Shown: positions 1 through 14,020 of the stretch, piece after piece
Layout of the letters: every line of letters begins with the position of its first letter
Numbering within the stretch: the first letter of the stretch is position 1
Made by a program: the position numbers and the translations under genes
Notes under the pieces: generated by a model
The model's input: only the letters and a program-made list of their open reading frames with translations
Told to the model about the DNA's origin: nothing
The model's database searches: none
NCBI GenBank assembly: GCA_017979445.1
Contig: CM030714.1
Location: 17,169,892-17,233,891 of the forward strand
Length of the DNA: 64,000 bases
Source of the DNA: Akebia trifoliata
Taxonomy: Eukaryota > Streptophyta > Magnoliopsida > Ranunculales > Lardizabalaceae
Direction of reading: 5' to 3'

Positions 1-783
1 TATCAAACGGTCAGCCTAAGCCGAGTAAATGATCCCGTAATTGTGGTAAATAATGACTAGTCACAAAATCAAGAATAATTCTTTATTATGGAATATCATG
101 TCCTAACTAGGAGCGATGCAATCATAGAAATCCAACTCTCTTATCGACTATTCCACTATTGTGTATTATGTATCTATTGTCTTATTTGGAATAAAAAATG
201 AAATGCATGTTTAATGTTTCAATTTGATCAGAGTTAGATTTGAATAAAAAAATTCTATAGTGAGTATTGTTGATTAATGTAATGTAAGTTTTAAAAATAT
301 TTAATCGCTCATCCCTGGTTCTATGTACAAGCTAATTGTAGTTTATTCTATAAAATTTTACATATGTTAAAATGATTCAATATGCTTATTTTTCATGTTA
401 AGAGAGGTTACTGGTAGGAATTGTTTACTTCCCTACTAAGTAACTATTGTTACTTAACCTTTCCTTCCCATTTTTTTTAGTTTTCGAGTTTGTAGTTGGT
501 GAAGTAAGCGTATAATCGGTAAGTGGAGACCATCTAGTAGGTTAGATAGACGATCAAAGTCCGTTACCTAGTGAGTACTAGGGCTATAACCCCTAGTGAC
601 GTTAGTTAGTTCAGGTTGTACTATAAATTTTGGTAGAGTGTTAGGAATTTTGTTAGAGTGAATTTTTTTTATATAATCTTATATATTGTTTATCCTTCTG
701 CACTCTGATCTATCATATGTTATTTGATGTATATAGGCTTCTACTATTATTATATTTTGTATGTATATATGTAGGATATAATG
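1..783 (+). repeat. 3' part of a G2-family Gypsy LTR (older copy)
   Basis: This stretch matches, with many point differences, the later parts of the G2 LTRs at 9870-10680, 16370-17170 and 55200-56010. Shared landmarks include the 'actctctta..attcca' stretch and the 'cccta.tgagtaacca' stretch. The copy breaks at 783, where a reverse-strand LTR of the same family is inserted, and resumes at 3942. Its 5' part lies outside the window. No gene is seen. Confidence 0.75.
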
Positions 784-3700
784 TGTGGCACCCCGCCAAA
801 CGTTAACACAAATCCTAAGGTCAAATCTCAAAGTACTAGATGGCACTTCAAAATTTGGATATGGCTCCATCTGCTTATGTTAGCGTTTCACGAAACTCGA
901 AAATCTGATAATCCAATATACAACAAATCCTGTAAAAAAATACAAACATGAAATAATAGCGAAAGATTAAATATAACTAATACACAAGTAGATTAGAGTG
1001 CGGAAGTTCAATAATATACAGGATTGTAAAAATACTCACTCTAACATGAACATAACACTCAACCCCAAAATCTATATACATCCTAGAGGAAACTAACCTC
1101 ACTAAAGGGTATAGCCCTAGCGTTCACTATACAACAGACTCTGGTTGTCAATCTGACCAACTAGATACTCCTCACTTGTTGACTCTACGCCTGTCTCGAT
1201 AACTACAAGTTCTAAAATTAAAAAAATAGGAAGGAAATGGTGATTAGCAATGATTACCCAATAGGTTTACAATCAATTCCTACTAATAACCTTACCTAAC
1301 ATGATCGAGTAATCATATTCAGTCATTTCAAAATATGCAAAGTTTTTACAAATTAAACTTCAATTAACTGGTACATATATCCAAGGATGAGTATCTAAGC
1401 AGTTTAAAAGTCCACGTAACATCAGTAATAAATAGTCACTATACATTTTCATTCTTATACAAATATAATTAACAACATTAAAGTAGTAAACATGTTTTGT
1501 AATTTATAATTCAAAATAGAATAACAGGTATATATTACACAATGGTGGAGTAGTGAAATTAGAGAGTTGGGTTTCAGAACTAGATTGCTCTCAGTCAAGA
1601 CATGATATTCCACAATACAATTATAATTCTTAATTTTATGGCTGGTCGTTTAACGTGACGTAAGCAATAGGTCTATTTTCAATGTGTCAAAACATTTGAA
1701 TACTTCTAACTTGTTAGTAATCACTGATTAATCATTTTCGTTTATGTCTATCAGGCGTGCATGTGATTTCCAAATTATACAACTCTATTCAAATATAACT
1801 ACCTTTACAATACACGTTCACTGGTAAAGATAGATAGGAAGGGACCTGGATTCCAATTGTGACTCTATTCTCATATGCTACGTATGAGCTTGGTTCTCCC
1901 TACCATACATCTTAGGATAGTACATCACTCTAGATGATATGACGCACTATCCTTTCAGGAATTCACAAGCTCTTTAACAGCTTACAAAGTAGCTACATAT
2001 ATATATATATATATCATTTTCTTTGAAAACAAAAAAGAAATTAACAATACAAGATTGAGAATGGATATCCAGTTTCCTACCATGCAATTGTGGCCAAGCG
2101 ACCTAAAATAAATAATAGAACTCAGTGTCTCGCGCTAATATAATTTAAATAAACATGCAACCAATCATTGTCCCTAGATATCCATTCACCAACTTACACA
2201 CAACACATCAATGTAAATTGCAAACATCATCCCTCGGGTGTGATTCTGGCATTTTACCACTCCATCCATTTTTTCCATTTTCGCGATGTTTTTTTCAACT
2301 TTTTAAATCAATCCTTTCTTTTTCAAGTTTTCAAATTCACTTGATCATTTAATCAAAAAATTATCAAGTTTTAGTAAAAAAAAGGGTCCCAATAAGTGCG
2401 GGAAGTCAAACTATCAAAATTGGAAAAATTAGCAAAAATTTGGTTAAGTCTCAGAAACTTGATTTTTCAAAGTTCTAGAAATTAAAAATGGGATTTTTGA
2501 AATGAAAGCCTTGAACATGAGATTCGACACTATGTAATTTTTATACCTTAATTCAAAATAACATGTAACTTTTGAAAATTTGTTGAAAACTTCAAAATTT
2601 ACATTTTATTCTTGAAATCAAAATTCAAATTTTGATCCTTTGAGATTTGTATCTTGAAGACATTCCTACTGTTTCAAAATGGGGGGTAAAACCATAATTT
2701 TATTAAAGAATTTAAAGTAAATGAAAAATAAAAATTAAAGGGTGGGAATTCATGTACAACTATGGGAAAAACATGCCAAAAGTCAAAATCAAGTTTTGAT
2801 CAAAAAAATTTGTGACGACAATGTCATCAGCAAGCTAATGCTTGCTCGAACTTTTGCTATTTCGATCATTTTTTAAGATTTCTCTTACGTTCTTCAAATT
2901 CTTTGAACCACCCATGAATTTGTTGTTAAAACTTGATAAAAACACATCAAATATCTAATTCTAATGAATTTAAAATCAAACAAAAGATTTCTACGATTTA
3001 TAACTACAACGCATTTTCGATAAAAATTCCTAAATGTGTATTTTGAAAACTAAGGTTACCAATAGGAAGTGATAGTGCCCTACCAAAGTTCATAGATGCC
3101 AAAGGTGATGAGCTAGCATGAAAATCAAGATTGGATGGCACGAGTGTCGAAGTTGGGCTGAGTTGGATGCAAAATGAATGAGAGTTTGCAAAGTATTCGA
3201 CGACGGCGCTCTCATTCTCCTACAATGAAAGAAAGATCTAACTTCTAACTCGATAAAGCTTTCGGATGTAGTGTGTTGAGGTTTACTTGAAGTACACGAT
3301 TGGTTTTTGATGGAGGATGGGGAAGACAAGTGAGAATGGGCAAACAAAGATGGTGAGGTTGTAGTTCTTGTCGTAACAGACAACTTTTCCTTCTTCATCG
3401 AGGTTCAACTCGGCCTCGTTCTCAACAATTTTTTAAGATAATGAGTCGAAACCCTAGGGGTGGGCTGGTGTTTGGGTCTTTGGAGAATAAATGAATGACT
3501 TCAAAAGAAAGTCAGCTTTCTTTTATAATAAGGTTGAGGGCATCCTTGTAATTTTCTATTTATTTTGATGGTCAACGATATCTTGGCTTCCCGAACTCAG
3601 AATTTGATGAATGAATATTCCATTTCGAATAATTTTTTGTTACAGACCTAATGGTAATATTAAATTTTCTTGATTCTCGTTCTAACGAAATTAAACTATT

Positions 3701-3941
3701 TGGGGTCCTACTCACATGAAATTGAGGATTTCATAACTTTTTCATCTGAACTCGAATTCGAGCTTGCTTACAAGCTAAAATATATATTTTAACTTTTTTT
3801 AATCCAATGGCAAAGTCGATTTTTCTTGAAAGTGGACATAACAAAATTCGAGTATTTTACTCTAAGTTTTTCTTTTAAATTTTTCAAAATTTTCACTATC
3901 AAAATTTCTTAAGATACAAGTTAAAAACTCGAGATATTACA
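784..3941 (-). mobile_element. G2-family solo LTR, reverse orientation
   Basis: On the minus strand it starts TGTAATATCTCGAG and ends GGGTGCCACA, the G2 LTR termini. It is flanked by a perfect 5 bp target-site duplication, TAATG (779-783 and 3942-3946). There is no internal region or second LTR, so it is a solo LTR of about 3.16 kb left by LTR-LTR recombination. The target was another G2 LTR in the opposite orientation. A TA-repeat tract near 2000 matches those in the other G2 LTRs. Short open frames inside (for example 3090-3398) have no coding character. Confidence 0.85.
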
Positions 3942-4088
3942 TAATGTATATTGTTTATCATGTGAAACAGGTATTTAGTGCCTTAGAATTCTAACATAAA
4001 CATATGAACTCATGTTGAAATTTCGATACGCCACCTAGTATCTCCAGATTTGACATAGGGCTTTATGTTAGTATTTTGGGGTGTCACA
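3942..4088 (+). repeat. Terminal part of the interrupted G2 LTR
   Basis: This is the continuation of the LTR seen at 1-783. It carries the block that precedes the LTR end in other G2 copies (gccacctagta) and ends GGGGTGTCACA at 4088. Directly after it the sequence becomes a G1-type LTR, so the older G2 LTR itself sits in a G1 LTR. Confidence 0.75.
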
Positions 4089-5589
4089 TGTTTTCTTTTT
4101 ATTTAATTTAAGTTCTTTAATGAAATTAAAATTTTACCCCCTATTTAGAAACTTTGAAAATGGTTTTAAGATCCAAATCTCATCATATCAAAATGTAATT
4201 TTTGGTTTCAAGAACAAAATGTACATTTCAACGTTTTCATCCGATTATTAAAACACGATATCTTTTTCTTTACTTTGAATTGAGTGATTAAAATTACATG
4301 GTGTTTCTCATGTTGTCAAGGGCTTTCATTTATAAAAATCCATTTTCAATTTTGACAACTTTGAAAATATCACTTTTTCTATTACTTAGTCAAATTTTGA
4401 CAATTTTTACATCATATGATTTTAGCACATTTTTTGAGTCTTTTTACTCAACCAAAACTATCGAATGGAATTGGTTGATGTTCTATGCATTTTGAATAAC
4501 TTTAAAAGTAAAAATACTTTGATAGATATGTAGAAAATTAGACAATAGATTGGTCGATTGATTGATGGATAGAAATAACGTATGTTCTCAACTGATTGAT
4601 GGGTAGTGGCTCTAGTCTTATACAATGGCTATGTCACGTAAGACATGGTAAATAAATAGATGGATAGATTGATAGATTGATGAAAAGAAATATGGATATC
4701 ATTAGAAGGTACTACCGAACCTTGCTTATATTTTCGATATAAAAAAAATTAATATGTATTACAAAACAAAAATTATTTTGTTTATTATAAAAAAGTTATA
4801 TAAAACCTAAAAAAAGTGATGCATTGTTATATTTTTGAAAATGGTGAATTAATCTAGGATAGCACTAGAAGTCATATGCTCTTCGGTAGTATAGGATGCC
4901 TTAGAGCATATTACAACTTATAAGATTTAAAAAAATTTCCTACTTCTTTCTTAAGGAATGTTGTGTGTAAAGACGGTCTCTATATTGTATAGAGGTAGGC
5001 GGGATTCATATGTATTGTCTTTTGATAGATTTTAATGCGAGGGTTCTCTTGGGCTAGTTAGTGATCACTGTTAGTTTACAGTCATTAAATGGAAAGTCTC
5101 ACCGTTAGGTAAACTCAATATTGAGTTCTTGGCCAACGACCAATCTAAGCTGGATAAATAGTATTGTAAGTGTGGTATGACGACCGACTACAAAATCAGA
5201 TTTTAACAATGGGATTCCACATCTAATTTGAAGTTTGAAATATCAATTTTTCATGCCGAGGGAGTTGTATCAGCATGTTCTTCTGTTTTCTAATTAACTA
5301 CACCACCATGTTCTTATTATGCATTTTCTTATTTTGAGATGTTAAAAGATGTTTTCCATTTGAAATTTGTATATGTTATTTTAAATGATAGAAATGATAG
5401 ATTGAAGTCAATTACAATTGTTTACTGAGTATGCTTAGACATTTATCATATATTACATTATAAAAACTTATACTATTTAATTATTTAGATGTTTACTCGT
5501 GCATGTATGACTTGTTGTTACAACGGTGTTAATCCTACTAAGTAACATTCCTTTGTTACTCACCCTATCATTCTCCTTTCAAATGTTAT
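4089..5589 (+). repeat. G1-family Gypsy LTR fragment
   Basis: It matches the reverse complement of the intact G1 LTR at 26751-29304. Shared blocks are the 'accaaaactatcgaatgg' segment, the runs of gatagat/gattgat, and the 'agtaacattcc..gttactcaccctat' block. It is diverged by many point changes, so it is far older than the 26.7-36.9 kb element. It is interrupted by G2 sequence at 5590. No gene is seen. Confidence 0.75.
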
Positions 5590-6767
5590 TGTAAAATTTC
5601 GTGTTTTAAATTCGTATCTCAAAGAAAAAAAATAGTGAATTTTAATAAAATCTTGAAAGTGGGACTTAGGGGTAAAAGTTTAGGATATTTCTGATCATTT
5701 TGAATGGAATCTGACTTCACCATTGGATTCAAAATGATCGAAAAACATACTTTAGCCTATAAGCACACTCAAATGCGAGTTCTAATATAAAACTTGCAAA
5801 ATCCTCGATTATAGAGTCGGACCAGGTTAAATAGTAACTTTTAGCTAGATAAAAAATTATTAAGACTTGATTACACCATTGGATTCGTAACGAAAAATTA
5901 TTAAACATGGACCATTTATTTGTCATTTTTGGAGATCAGGAAGTCGAATTATCGTCAAAAATATAAGTTTTTATTAAAGATAAAATCTGAAGAAATTGAC
6001 CATACCATTAGATTCGGAACGAAAAATTAGGTAAAATAGAGTATTCATTTGTTAGTTTTGAAGTCCGGATGATCAAGTTATCGTCAATCGAAATAATACG
6101 TAAAATACCGATTTCGTCCTAAATTTTATATAAATAAATTTTTTAATATTTTTTTTAAATTCATTATCTTCCCCAGTCGTTCAAAACCAGCTAACGCGTT
6201 AAAAAAAATTTGTTTTTTTCTTCAAATTTTAACCTCAGATATCTCACAAACAACTCGTCGTTGACTTCCAACGTAGAAGGGAGAAACGTCCACAGCCTCG
6301 ACATCTACAAAATCCACCCAAATTCCATTCATTTTCTTTTCTTTTTTGCCCCGTATCATCAAAAAATAGGCGTATATATATATATATATGACTTCGACCT
6401 CAGATTTCATCCGTTTCGGGGTCAAACAGTCCTCTGTCATGAAAGGAGAAAGGACGACGACATCAAGATCTTCGAAACCACCGGTCCGATTTCAAAAATC
6501 AACCTTCTTGAAATACGAATTATCTAGATATTCGTACTAATCACTTCAATTTTTATGCACGCGCTTTGATCCTTTCGCCTAGAGATTGTAAAGAACTCTC
6601 AATTTCTATTAGTAATCATAAATTGTGAAAATTGCATTTGGGATTTTATTAAAAATTTGTGGTGAGTTTTCAAAAATATAGAATTCAATTGATTATTTCA
6701 AATTCACATCAGAATTTGCATGTTTCATATATATAATTGTATTTTATAACAAAATATATATGGGTAG

Positions 6768-9002
6768 TGTAGACACTTGATTTCGTCATTACGACGACCA
6801 CATCTACAATGGTTTGGAGTCGCCACCATTCATGTTGTAAGTGGGTGTGAATGGTCACCCGATGTATATTTTGAAAAATTATCATTTTGGGCTCGTGGTG
6901 ACTCTCGATGGATAAAGATAAATTAACCATTGAGATTCGGGTAAGCGGCTCGGTTGGAGAAAAGGGAAGGTGTTAGGCACCCTTTTCTCTCCACTAAATA
7001 GTAGCAACCTCAACTCAACTCGGTCATTTTTTTTTACTTAAAAAGATGTGAAAAATAATGTGTCACGTGGGTGCATTTGTACCCTAGATAGGGGTTCATT
7101 TTCTGCTTGATCATAGGGTCATTCCATTGATGGAAATGACCCTTATAGACCTTTAGCCTTGGGGTCCATTCATCCTAAAAAATAAAGTAAAGGGAAGAGG
7201 GGTGATAGAAGAGGGAGGAGGAGAGGGTGTAGAAGAGAAAGGGGTTATTTTTGTTGCACCCACCTTTTATCTTCTTTCTTCTTTTCTTCTTCTTCTTTGA
7301 ATCTTCTTGAGTCCTTAGTATTTTAAGAAAATACAACTTTTGTATGGTTGAAGGAATAGAGAAGAGATGATGAGAGAGATGAGTGTAGTATGTAGTTTTT
7401 TTTGTGTGAGACTTGGGGATGATTAGTGAGAGAGAATTGGTAATAGTGGTTAGTAGTCAGAGTTGGGGGGATAATTTTTATTGTGAAAGTTGGGGCCATT
7501 TTTGGGAAAGGATGAGGGTATTTATAGATGTTGAGGAGTTATTTTAGGGATATAATGGGGTGAAGTGAAGAAAAATGATAGAATGGTTATGAGTTTGAGA
7601 GAGAAGTGGGTGTAATTTAGAAGAGATTGGAGGGTATTTAGGGAAGGGGGGTTAAATGGGTGAGTTTTGACCAAATGGTTTGGATCCTACCCAACCCATT
7701 TGGGTGGAATGTTTGATGAGGTGAGTTTAAGATGGTGGTTGTGATTAAATGGTATTTGATTTAAGAGAATGGAGGATTTAAAGAGGTGGTTGATGATATT
7801 TTGGGAGGGTGAGGGAGATGATGCCATGTGTCAAAGTGGGTGGAAATGAAAGGGTTGAGATAGGTTGATGGGAGAGGTAGAGTGTTTGACTTGAGAGGAT
7901 GGTGTAGGTTTAGGTTATAGATGTGGGTTTTGTAGGGAATGATGAGGGTAGATTAGGGGAGGTATAGGTTAGGGGTGTGGGTAGATGTGTTTGATTTGAG
8001 AGAAAAGGTGATGGGTTGATGTGTGGGTAGATGGGATTTAAAGTAAATTAATGGGGTAGGTAGTTGGGTGAGGGAGGTGAGATGGGGTGATGACATGTGT
8101 CATCTTTGATTATCAAGATGGTGATTGGTTGATGTGGGTAGTGGTTGATGGGTTAGGGTTGTGGGTTGGATATGAATTGGATATGGATTTGGGCTTAGGG
8201 GCTTTGGAGTGTTTACGGCTTGGGTTATGAAATGGTTTTTTAGGAATTGGTTGGGGGTTATTTTGGAATGGATTTTGAAGGTGTAGGTTGGTATTAGATT
8301 TTTAGGTGATGTGGGATTGAGTTTAGGTTAGGGGGGAGGTGAGAAAAATGGATTTTGAAGAATTGAGGGTTTATGAGCCTTAGGTGGGTTTAGATTTTTT
8401 TTTTTTTTGGATTCAGAGATGGAGCAGTGGAAGGTATAGGAGGTGGTAGGCATCCCAAGTCTTGTTTTTTTTAATTTTATGAGATTTTTGAAATCATTGG
8501 TTTGATCGAGATGTCACGTGTTAGCAAATCGGGCTTTTTAGGCCCGTTGGAGAATTTCATCGAGCATTCGGGTATTCTTAGATACAAAGGCGGAGCGGTG
8601 AGGGTTGGACAAGTGGAGGATAAGTCAATCCCCTTTTGGTGGGCCTCCTAAACCATTGAGAGGTCTTAGGGGCTTCGGTTCGATCAAAATGTCATATTTC
8701 GATTGATTTGGGCTCCACGTGTTGGTAAATCGGACTTTTTAGGCCCGTTGGAGAATTTCATCGAGCATTCGGGTATTCTTAGATACAAAGATGGAGTGGT
8801 GAGGGTTGGACAAGTGGAGGATAGGTCAATCCCCTTTTGGTGGGCCTCCTAAACCATTGAGAGGTCTTAGGGGCTTCGGTTCGATCAAAATGTCATATTT
8901 CGATTGATTTGGGCTTTTGAGGCCCGTTGGCAATTTTTATTAAAAAATCTGTATTTTTTGGGCCCTTTCGAGTATGGGCCCGTTCAAATTGGGGTGTCTA
9001 CA
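6768..9002. mobile_element. Solo LTR of another family, probably Tat/Retand-like Gypsy
   Basis: The ends are TGTAGACAC and GTGTCTACA and the TSD is GGTAG (6763-6767 and 9003-9007). The uninterrupted G2 copy at 15480-15510 shows the empty site. The length of 2235 bp, TG..CA ends and 5 bp TSD fit a solo LTR. A block near 6950-7000 with 'gaaggtgttaggcaccc' resembles a motif common in Tat-type LTRs; that assignment is from memory. One strand is strikingly purine/G-rich from 7340 to 8420. No coding sequence is recognised. Confidence 0.75.
8522..8935. repeat. Tandem duplication of about 201 bp
   Basis: The block beginning near 'ggcccgttggagaatttc' at 8541 recurs at 8742 with very few changes, and a partial third start is seen near 8923. 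The period is about 201 bp. It lies inside the solo LTR 6768-9002, near its end. Confidence 0.85.
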
Positions 9003-10792
9003 GGTAGGATATCTCACTGGGTTATTTTCGTCAGTTGGTTCCTATGCACCGCTCGAACCTCGTTTTGATCTAAGTATTGTACTTTTTCAATATTATTGAC
9101 GAAAATGAATTCTATAATTTAGAAAAAAATAATTTAATATTCAATGAACTCAAATTGAGTTGATAAATATTAGAAAGTGGATATTTTATTTGAAAGATTG
9201 AAAATGGTAAAAATCGAAAAAAGGGAAAAAAATGATATGAAACGGTAAAATGTCAGAGTTACACCCGAGGGGTGATGTCTGCATTTTACATTGTTGTGTT
9301 GTGTGTAGGTTGGTGAACGGATACCAAGGGATAATGTTACTGGTTGCATGTTTATTTACTTTCGGTTAGCGTGAGACGTTGTTTATGTTTCCATTCTATT
9401 ATTTATTTTAGACCGTTTGGCCACACTTGCATGGTAGGAAACTGGATATCCATTCTCAACCTTGTATTATTAATTTCTCTTTTATTTACAAAGAAAAATA
9501 ATATATATATATATATGTAGTTATTTTGTGAGCTGTTAAAGGGTTTATGAATGCCTGAAGGAATAGTGCGTCATATCATCCGGAGTGGTGTATTATCCTA
9601 AGATGTACGGTAAGGACCACCAAGCTCATAAGTGGTATGGGACGCGTATGAGAGTGGAGTCACAACTAAAATCCGGGTTTATTCCTCAATATTTTTACCA
9701 GTGAACTTGTAATGCAAAGGTGGTCATATACGAATGGTTTGTATATTTAGGAATCACATGCACGCCTGATAGGCATAGACGATGATGATTAGTCAGTGAT
9801 CACTAACAATCTATAGTAGTCAAATGTTCTGACACATCGAAAAGAGACCCATTGCTTACGGTCAAGCCAAATGGCCAGTCTGAGCCGGATAAATGGTTAA
9901 CGAAGCGTGGTAAGTTCAGCGACCGACCACAAAATTAGGAAGTAAAAGTCAGAGACGAATTGTAACATCATGTCCCGACTGGAAGCAATCCAGCGTGAAT
10001 CCCAACTCTCTAATTTCAATACTCCACTATCGTGTATTATGTATATGTTACCTTATTTTGGTATATAAGCTGAAATGCATATTTAATGTTTCCATTTGAT
10101 CAATTAGATTTGCATAAAAAGATAATGTTATAGTGAGTACAACTGATCGATGTAATGTGAGTTTTAAAATATTTAGTTGCTAATCCCTAACTATATGTAC
10201 TAGTTAATTGTAATTTTTTTTTGTAAAATTTCACATATTTTAAAATGATTCAGTATGTTTATTCGTTCATGTTAGGAGAGGTTATTGGCAGAAATTGTTT
10301 GCTTCCCTACTGGGTAACCATTGTTACTTACCCTTTTCTTCTATATTTTTCTTTAGTTTCAGATCCAAAACTTAGCGAGACAGGTGTAGAACATGAGTGA
10401 GAATCATCTGGTGGGTCAGATAGACAGCCAGAGTCCGTCACTTGGTGAGTATTGGATTTGTACCCCTTAGTGATATCGATTTATCCAAAAGTATTATAGA
10501 TTTTGTTCTGAGCGTTAGGACTTTTGTTAGAGTGAGAAATTTTTGTATAATCCCATGTATAAATTTCTTCTTCTGCACTCTGATTTATCGTACGTTATTA
10601 GACGTATATAGGCTTCCGCTAGTACTATATTTTATTTATTTATATGCAGGATTATACGTTGTTTATCAGGTGTAGGTTGAACGCTTTGGAATGCTAACAT
10701 AAACAGAGGAGACCATACTGAATTTTGAGGTGCCACCTAGTACCTCGATATCTGACATGGGGATTTGTGTTAGCATTTGGTGGGGCACCACA

Positions 10793-13614
10793 GATGGTAT
10801 TAGAGCATAGCATTAGATCCGTATGGGATGTAGATTTGTAGTGTTTTATAGAATTGGCTGATACCACAAATATTAAATCGATAATCATAGAGTGTCACTA
10901 GGAATTCGGTATCCAAGCTCATCAGTAATTTCGTATTTGAATTACGAGTTCTTCTATGTTTAGATGTCTACAGAGCCTAGTAAGTGTAGGATAGTATTCT
11001 AGGTTCATTCTGTTAGTAATAAAAATGGTGTTCATTACTAGATTCCTTATTGTACTAGTAGTTAATGCTTCCGTGAAAATGATGTTAGCATGGTTCTGAG
11101 AAGTGTCTTGTTACGGATAAACACAAGCGAGAGGAGTGGACGAGCCAGAGGCCAAAATGCAACATAGACAAGATAGGTTCTGGATTAAACCACTGACCCA
11201 AAAGCATAACTAATGTCATTCATGAGACAGATGGTTAAGTGTCATGTCAAGTTCAGAGATGAGATATGAATAATACAACCACTATTACCTCAAAGTCAAA
11301 TGGAAGGAGGGCAATTAGTATGTAATAAGAGACAAACAATTACGAAATTAGAAAATTCTTAGGAAAAATAACAATACGTGAGGAATGATTATAGAATGAG
11401 AGAATTCCCTAGCCCAAAGAACAGGTAAATCTAGGGATGTGATTATAGAATTTTCAACGATTACGTCCACCAAGATTTGGGGGCTTTTTCGATCTGATTG
11501 AGGTTAATGAGTGGGTTTTGAATACCTGAAAGATTTTGAGTACTATGTAATGCTCGAGAGATCAGTGGGTGACGGTAACTACATTCCAGTTAGATGGAGA
11601 TGCTAGTTATTAGTAACGTTTTGAAAGGAATGTATTGGGAGATGGATCGTTCAAGTGGTCAGACTTCGAGATGATATTTCTCGATAGATTTATATTCGAG
11701 ATTACTCAAGAAATCAAACACTAGGAGTTTTTGAGATTAGTGCAGGATAATCTATCACTTACACACTATGATATGATGTTCATTAGATTGTCACGATATG
11801 CGCCCGAGCTTATTCTAACAGATTTGCAGAAGGCCTGTAGATTCTTCAAAGGACTATAACCCTACCTAAGGGCTAGGTGGTCAATGATTGAGACTACCAA
11901 TTATAGAGATACGATGAATCGAGCTTAGAGGGTAGAACGATGAGAGATGAAGTTACAGACCTCTGGAGGGCAAATTAGTCGACCTTAGACTTCTTTTCCT
12001 CCTAGATCAGATTTGGGCAAGAGGCCGATGTATTCGAGGCCAATCTCCTTCGGATCAGTGTATTCATAATATAAAACTCCTCCACTACTGAGTTGTAGAG
12101 TTTTCCATCACTAAGTTAGAGAGTAATTGGGGCTCCAATGATGCCAATAAGGCCAAAAGAATCAACAAGGTATGTTTAGAGCTTACAGACCCCAGTCTAC
12201 CAACTGTCTACTCCATAAAGATCTACGAAGACAAGATTGTTGACATGTTACGCGTGTGATCAATTGGGACATATCAAGAGAGAATGTCCTCTATCACAGG
12301 CATGAGCAATGGTTATGACCCAGGAGAAAATACTTGTCTCCGACGAAGTTTTGGAAAGTACGATTTCTAATTATAATGTTAGAAATTGGAGTTCTATTCA
12401 ATACTAGTTCTTCTAGATCATATAATTCTGCTGAAAGTTTGCATACTTGCTAGAGCTGTTCTTCCCACTATTCATTATTCTAGTATAATATTTAGAACGG
12501 ATTAAACAACCAACCTTCCTCCTATCGCTTTCCACATTCTATGCTATCATCCCATCCTTATTTTTAACCTTACCCTTTTTCTAACGATTTGATATTTATT
12601 ATAATTTGGAATTGTGAAGCTTCTGAAAGTGGGTGGAGTAGAAATTACTCAACTAATAGTAAGGGGGTGAATGAATGAAACTAATTCAGAACTAGAATGA
12701 AAAGGTGCAAGCTAATAAAAAAAAACTAACCGTGAATCAACTAGACTGCATTTTGATAATTGATAGACATGTGGTATGTGTAAGGATGGTTGTAAAATAT
12801 GAGAAGGCAAGTGCGATTTATAAGACTAGTAATGTGACTATATAGCAAATGAAGGTATGGGTAATAACTAATATTGTATATTGTTGAATTGAGGAACTGG
12901 TGAAATTTGAAAAAATGTATCGTATAATTTTGAAAAAGCATGTGGTATGTAAAAGAAAAGAGATTTAGTAGAGTATAAGTTACGAGGTGGGTTGATGAAA
13001 AATGTGAGAAAGAATAATCTTATGAAAATGTTGCATGAATGGTGACTTAATAGAATTATGAGAAAATAGATGTAGGATTTATCCCCTTGAGTAAGATTTT
13101 AAATTATAAAGGTTATGATAGAGGTTTTGAGGAAATATCACAATAAGTAGAAAATGTAATATTAAATTGAATATAAAGATAGTAGTGTGCTTGCGGTAAG
13201 ACTATGCATTGAGGAGTAATATTCACAACAATTATGAGTAAAGCATAATAGACGGTGTAATTGATGAGAGAAGTAAAGATGAAGAATAAAGAAGATGTGA
13301 AAGGATTGTGGTTGATAGACATTGGTGGGGAAGTGATACAAGGTGAATTGATTGTTATCTTATGATTATAAAATAATGGATTAGTTGGAGTATGAATTTA
13401 AATTAGAGTGATTAATTAATAAATGTGTTGGATTGACGGAATATGGGAGATATAAGCTTACGAGTTATAAATGAGATTGGCTTTGGATTAAGAATAGATG
13501 GTAATCAAAAATAGATGTTGTTTATTATACAATTCGTGTTAGTAGAATCACGACAAAACTCGATAAGCTATAATTTTTATTTCGAGGATGAAATTTTTAT
13601 TAAGGGGGGGAGAA
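10793..13614 (+). mobile_element. Internal region of a G2 Gypsy element: gag relic, pol deleted
   Basis: A primer binding site for initiator tRNA-Met (TGGTATTAGAGCATAGC, from 10795) follows the 5' LTR. Gag-like sequence parallel to 56480-57600 follows at about 11110-12360 but is broken by stops and frameshifts. It still shows an intact zinc-knuckle pattern C-X2-C-X4-H-X4-C at 12246-12287. Protease is only hinted at, and no reverse transcriptase, RNase H or integrase is visible. After about 12450 the sequence is AT-rich non-coding up to a polypurine tract (taaggggggg, about 13600-13614) directly before the 3' LTR. It is a non-autonomous internal-deletion derivative. Confidence 0.75.
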
Positions 13615-14020
13615 TGTAAAACCCCGAGTTTTCAATTCGTATCTCGAAGAAAATAAATAGTAAAATTATAAGAAAATCTTGAAAGTGGGACTTAGGGGTA
13701 AAATTTTAGGATATTTCTGATCATTTTAAATGGAATCTGACCACACCATTAGATTCAAAATGATCGAAAAACATACTTTAGCCAATAAACATGCTCAAAT
13801 GCGAGTTCGAATAGAAAACTTGCAAAATCCTCGATTATCGAGTTGGACCAGGTTAAAATAGTGACTTTTAGCCATAGTAAGAATTATTAAGATTTGATTA
13901 CACCATTAGGTTCGTAACAAAAAATTATTAAACATGGACTATTTATTTATCATTTTTGGAGATCAGGAAGTCGAATTACCGTCAAAAACGAAAACGACGT
14001 CAAGTTTAAGGGTCACCACT
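13615..14020 (+). repeat. Truncated G2 3' LTR
   Basis: It begins TGTAAAACCCCGAG right after the polypurine tract and follows the G2 LTR for about 405 bp. It then switches at about 14020 into G1 LTR sequence. The truncation point is a recombination or deletion junction rather than an LTR end. Confidence 0.8.

Larger units (their letters stand above)
5590..10792 (+). repeat. 5' LTR of a G2 Gypsy element, carrying a nested solo LTR
   Basis: It starts TGTAAAATTTCG and ends GGGGCACCACA, immediately followed by a tRNA-Met-type primer binding site. Without the 2.24 kb nested insertion (6768-9002) it is about 2.97 kb, matching the G2 LTRs at 14303-17286 and 53091-56137. A TA microsatellite at about 6372-6390 is shared with those copies. 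Confidence 0.8.

Noticed and set aside
3090..3398. 102-codon minus-strand frame
   Set aside because: Lies within a G2 LTR, low complexity, with no family signature.
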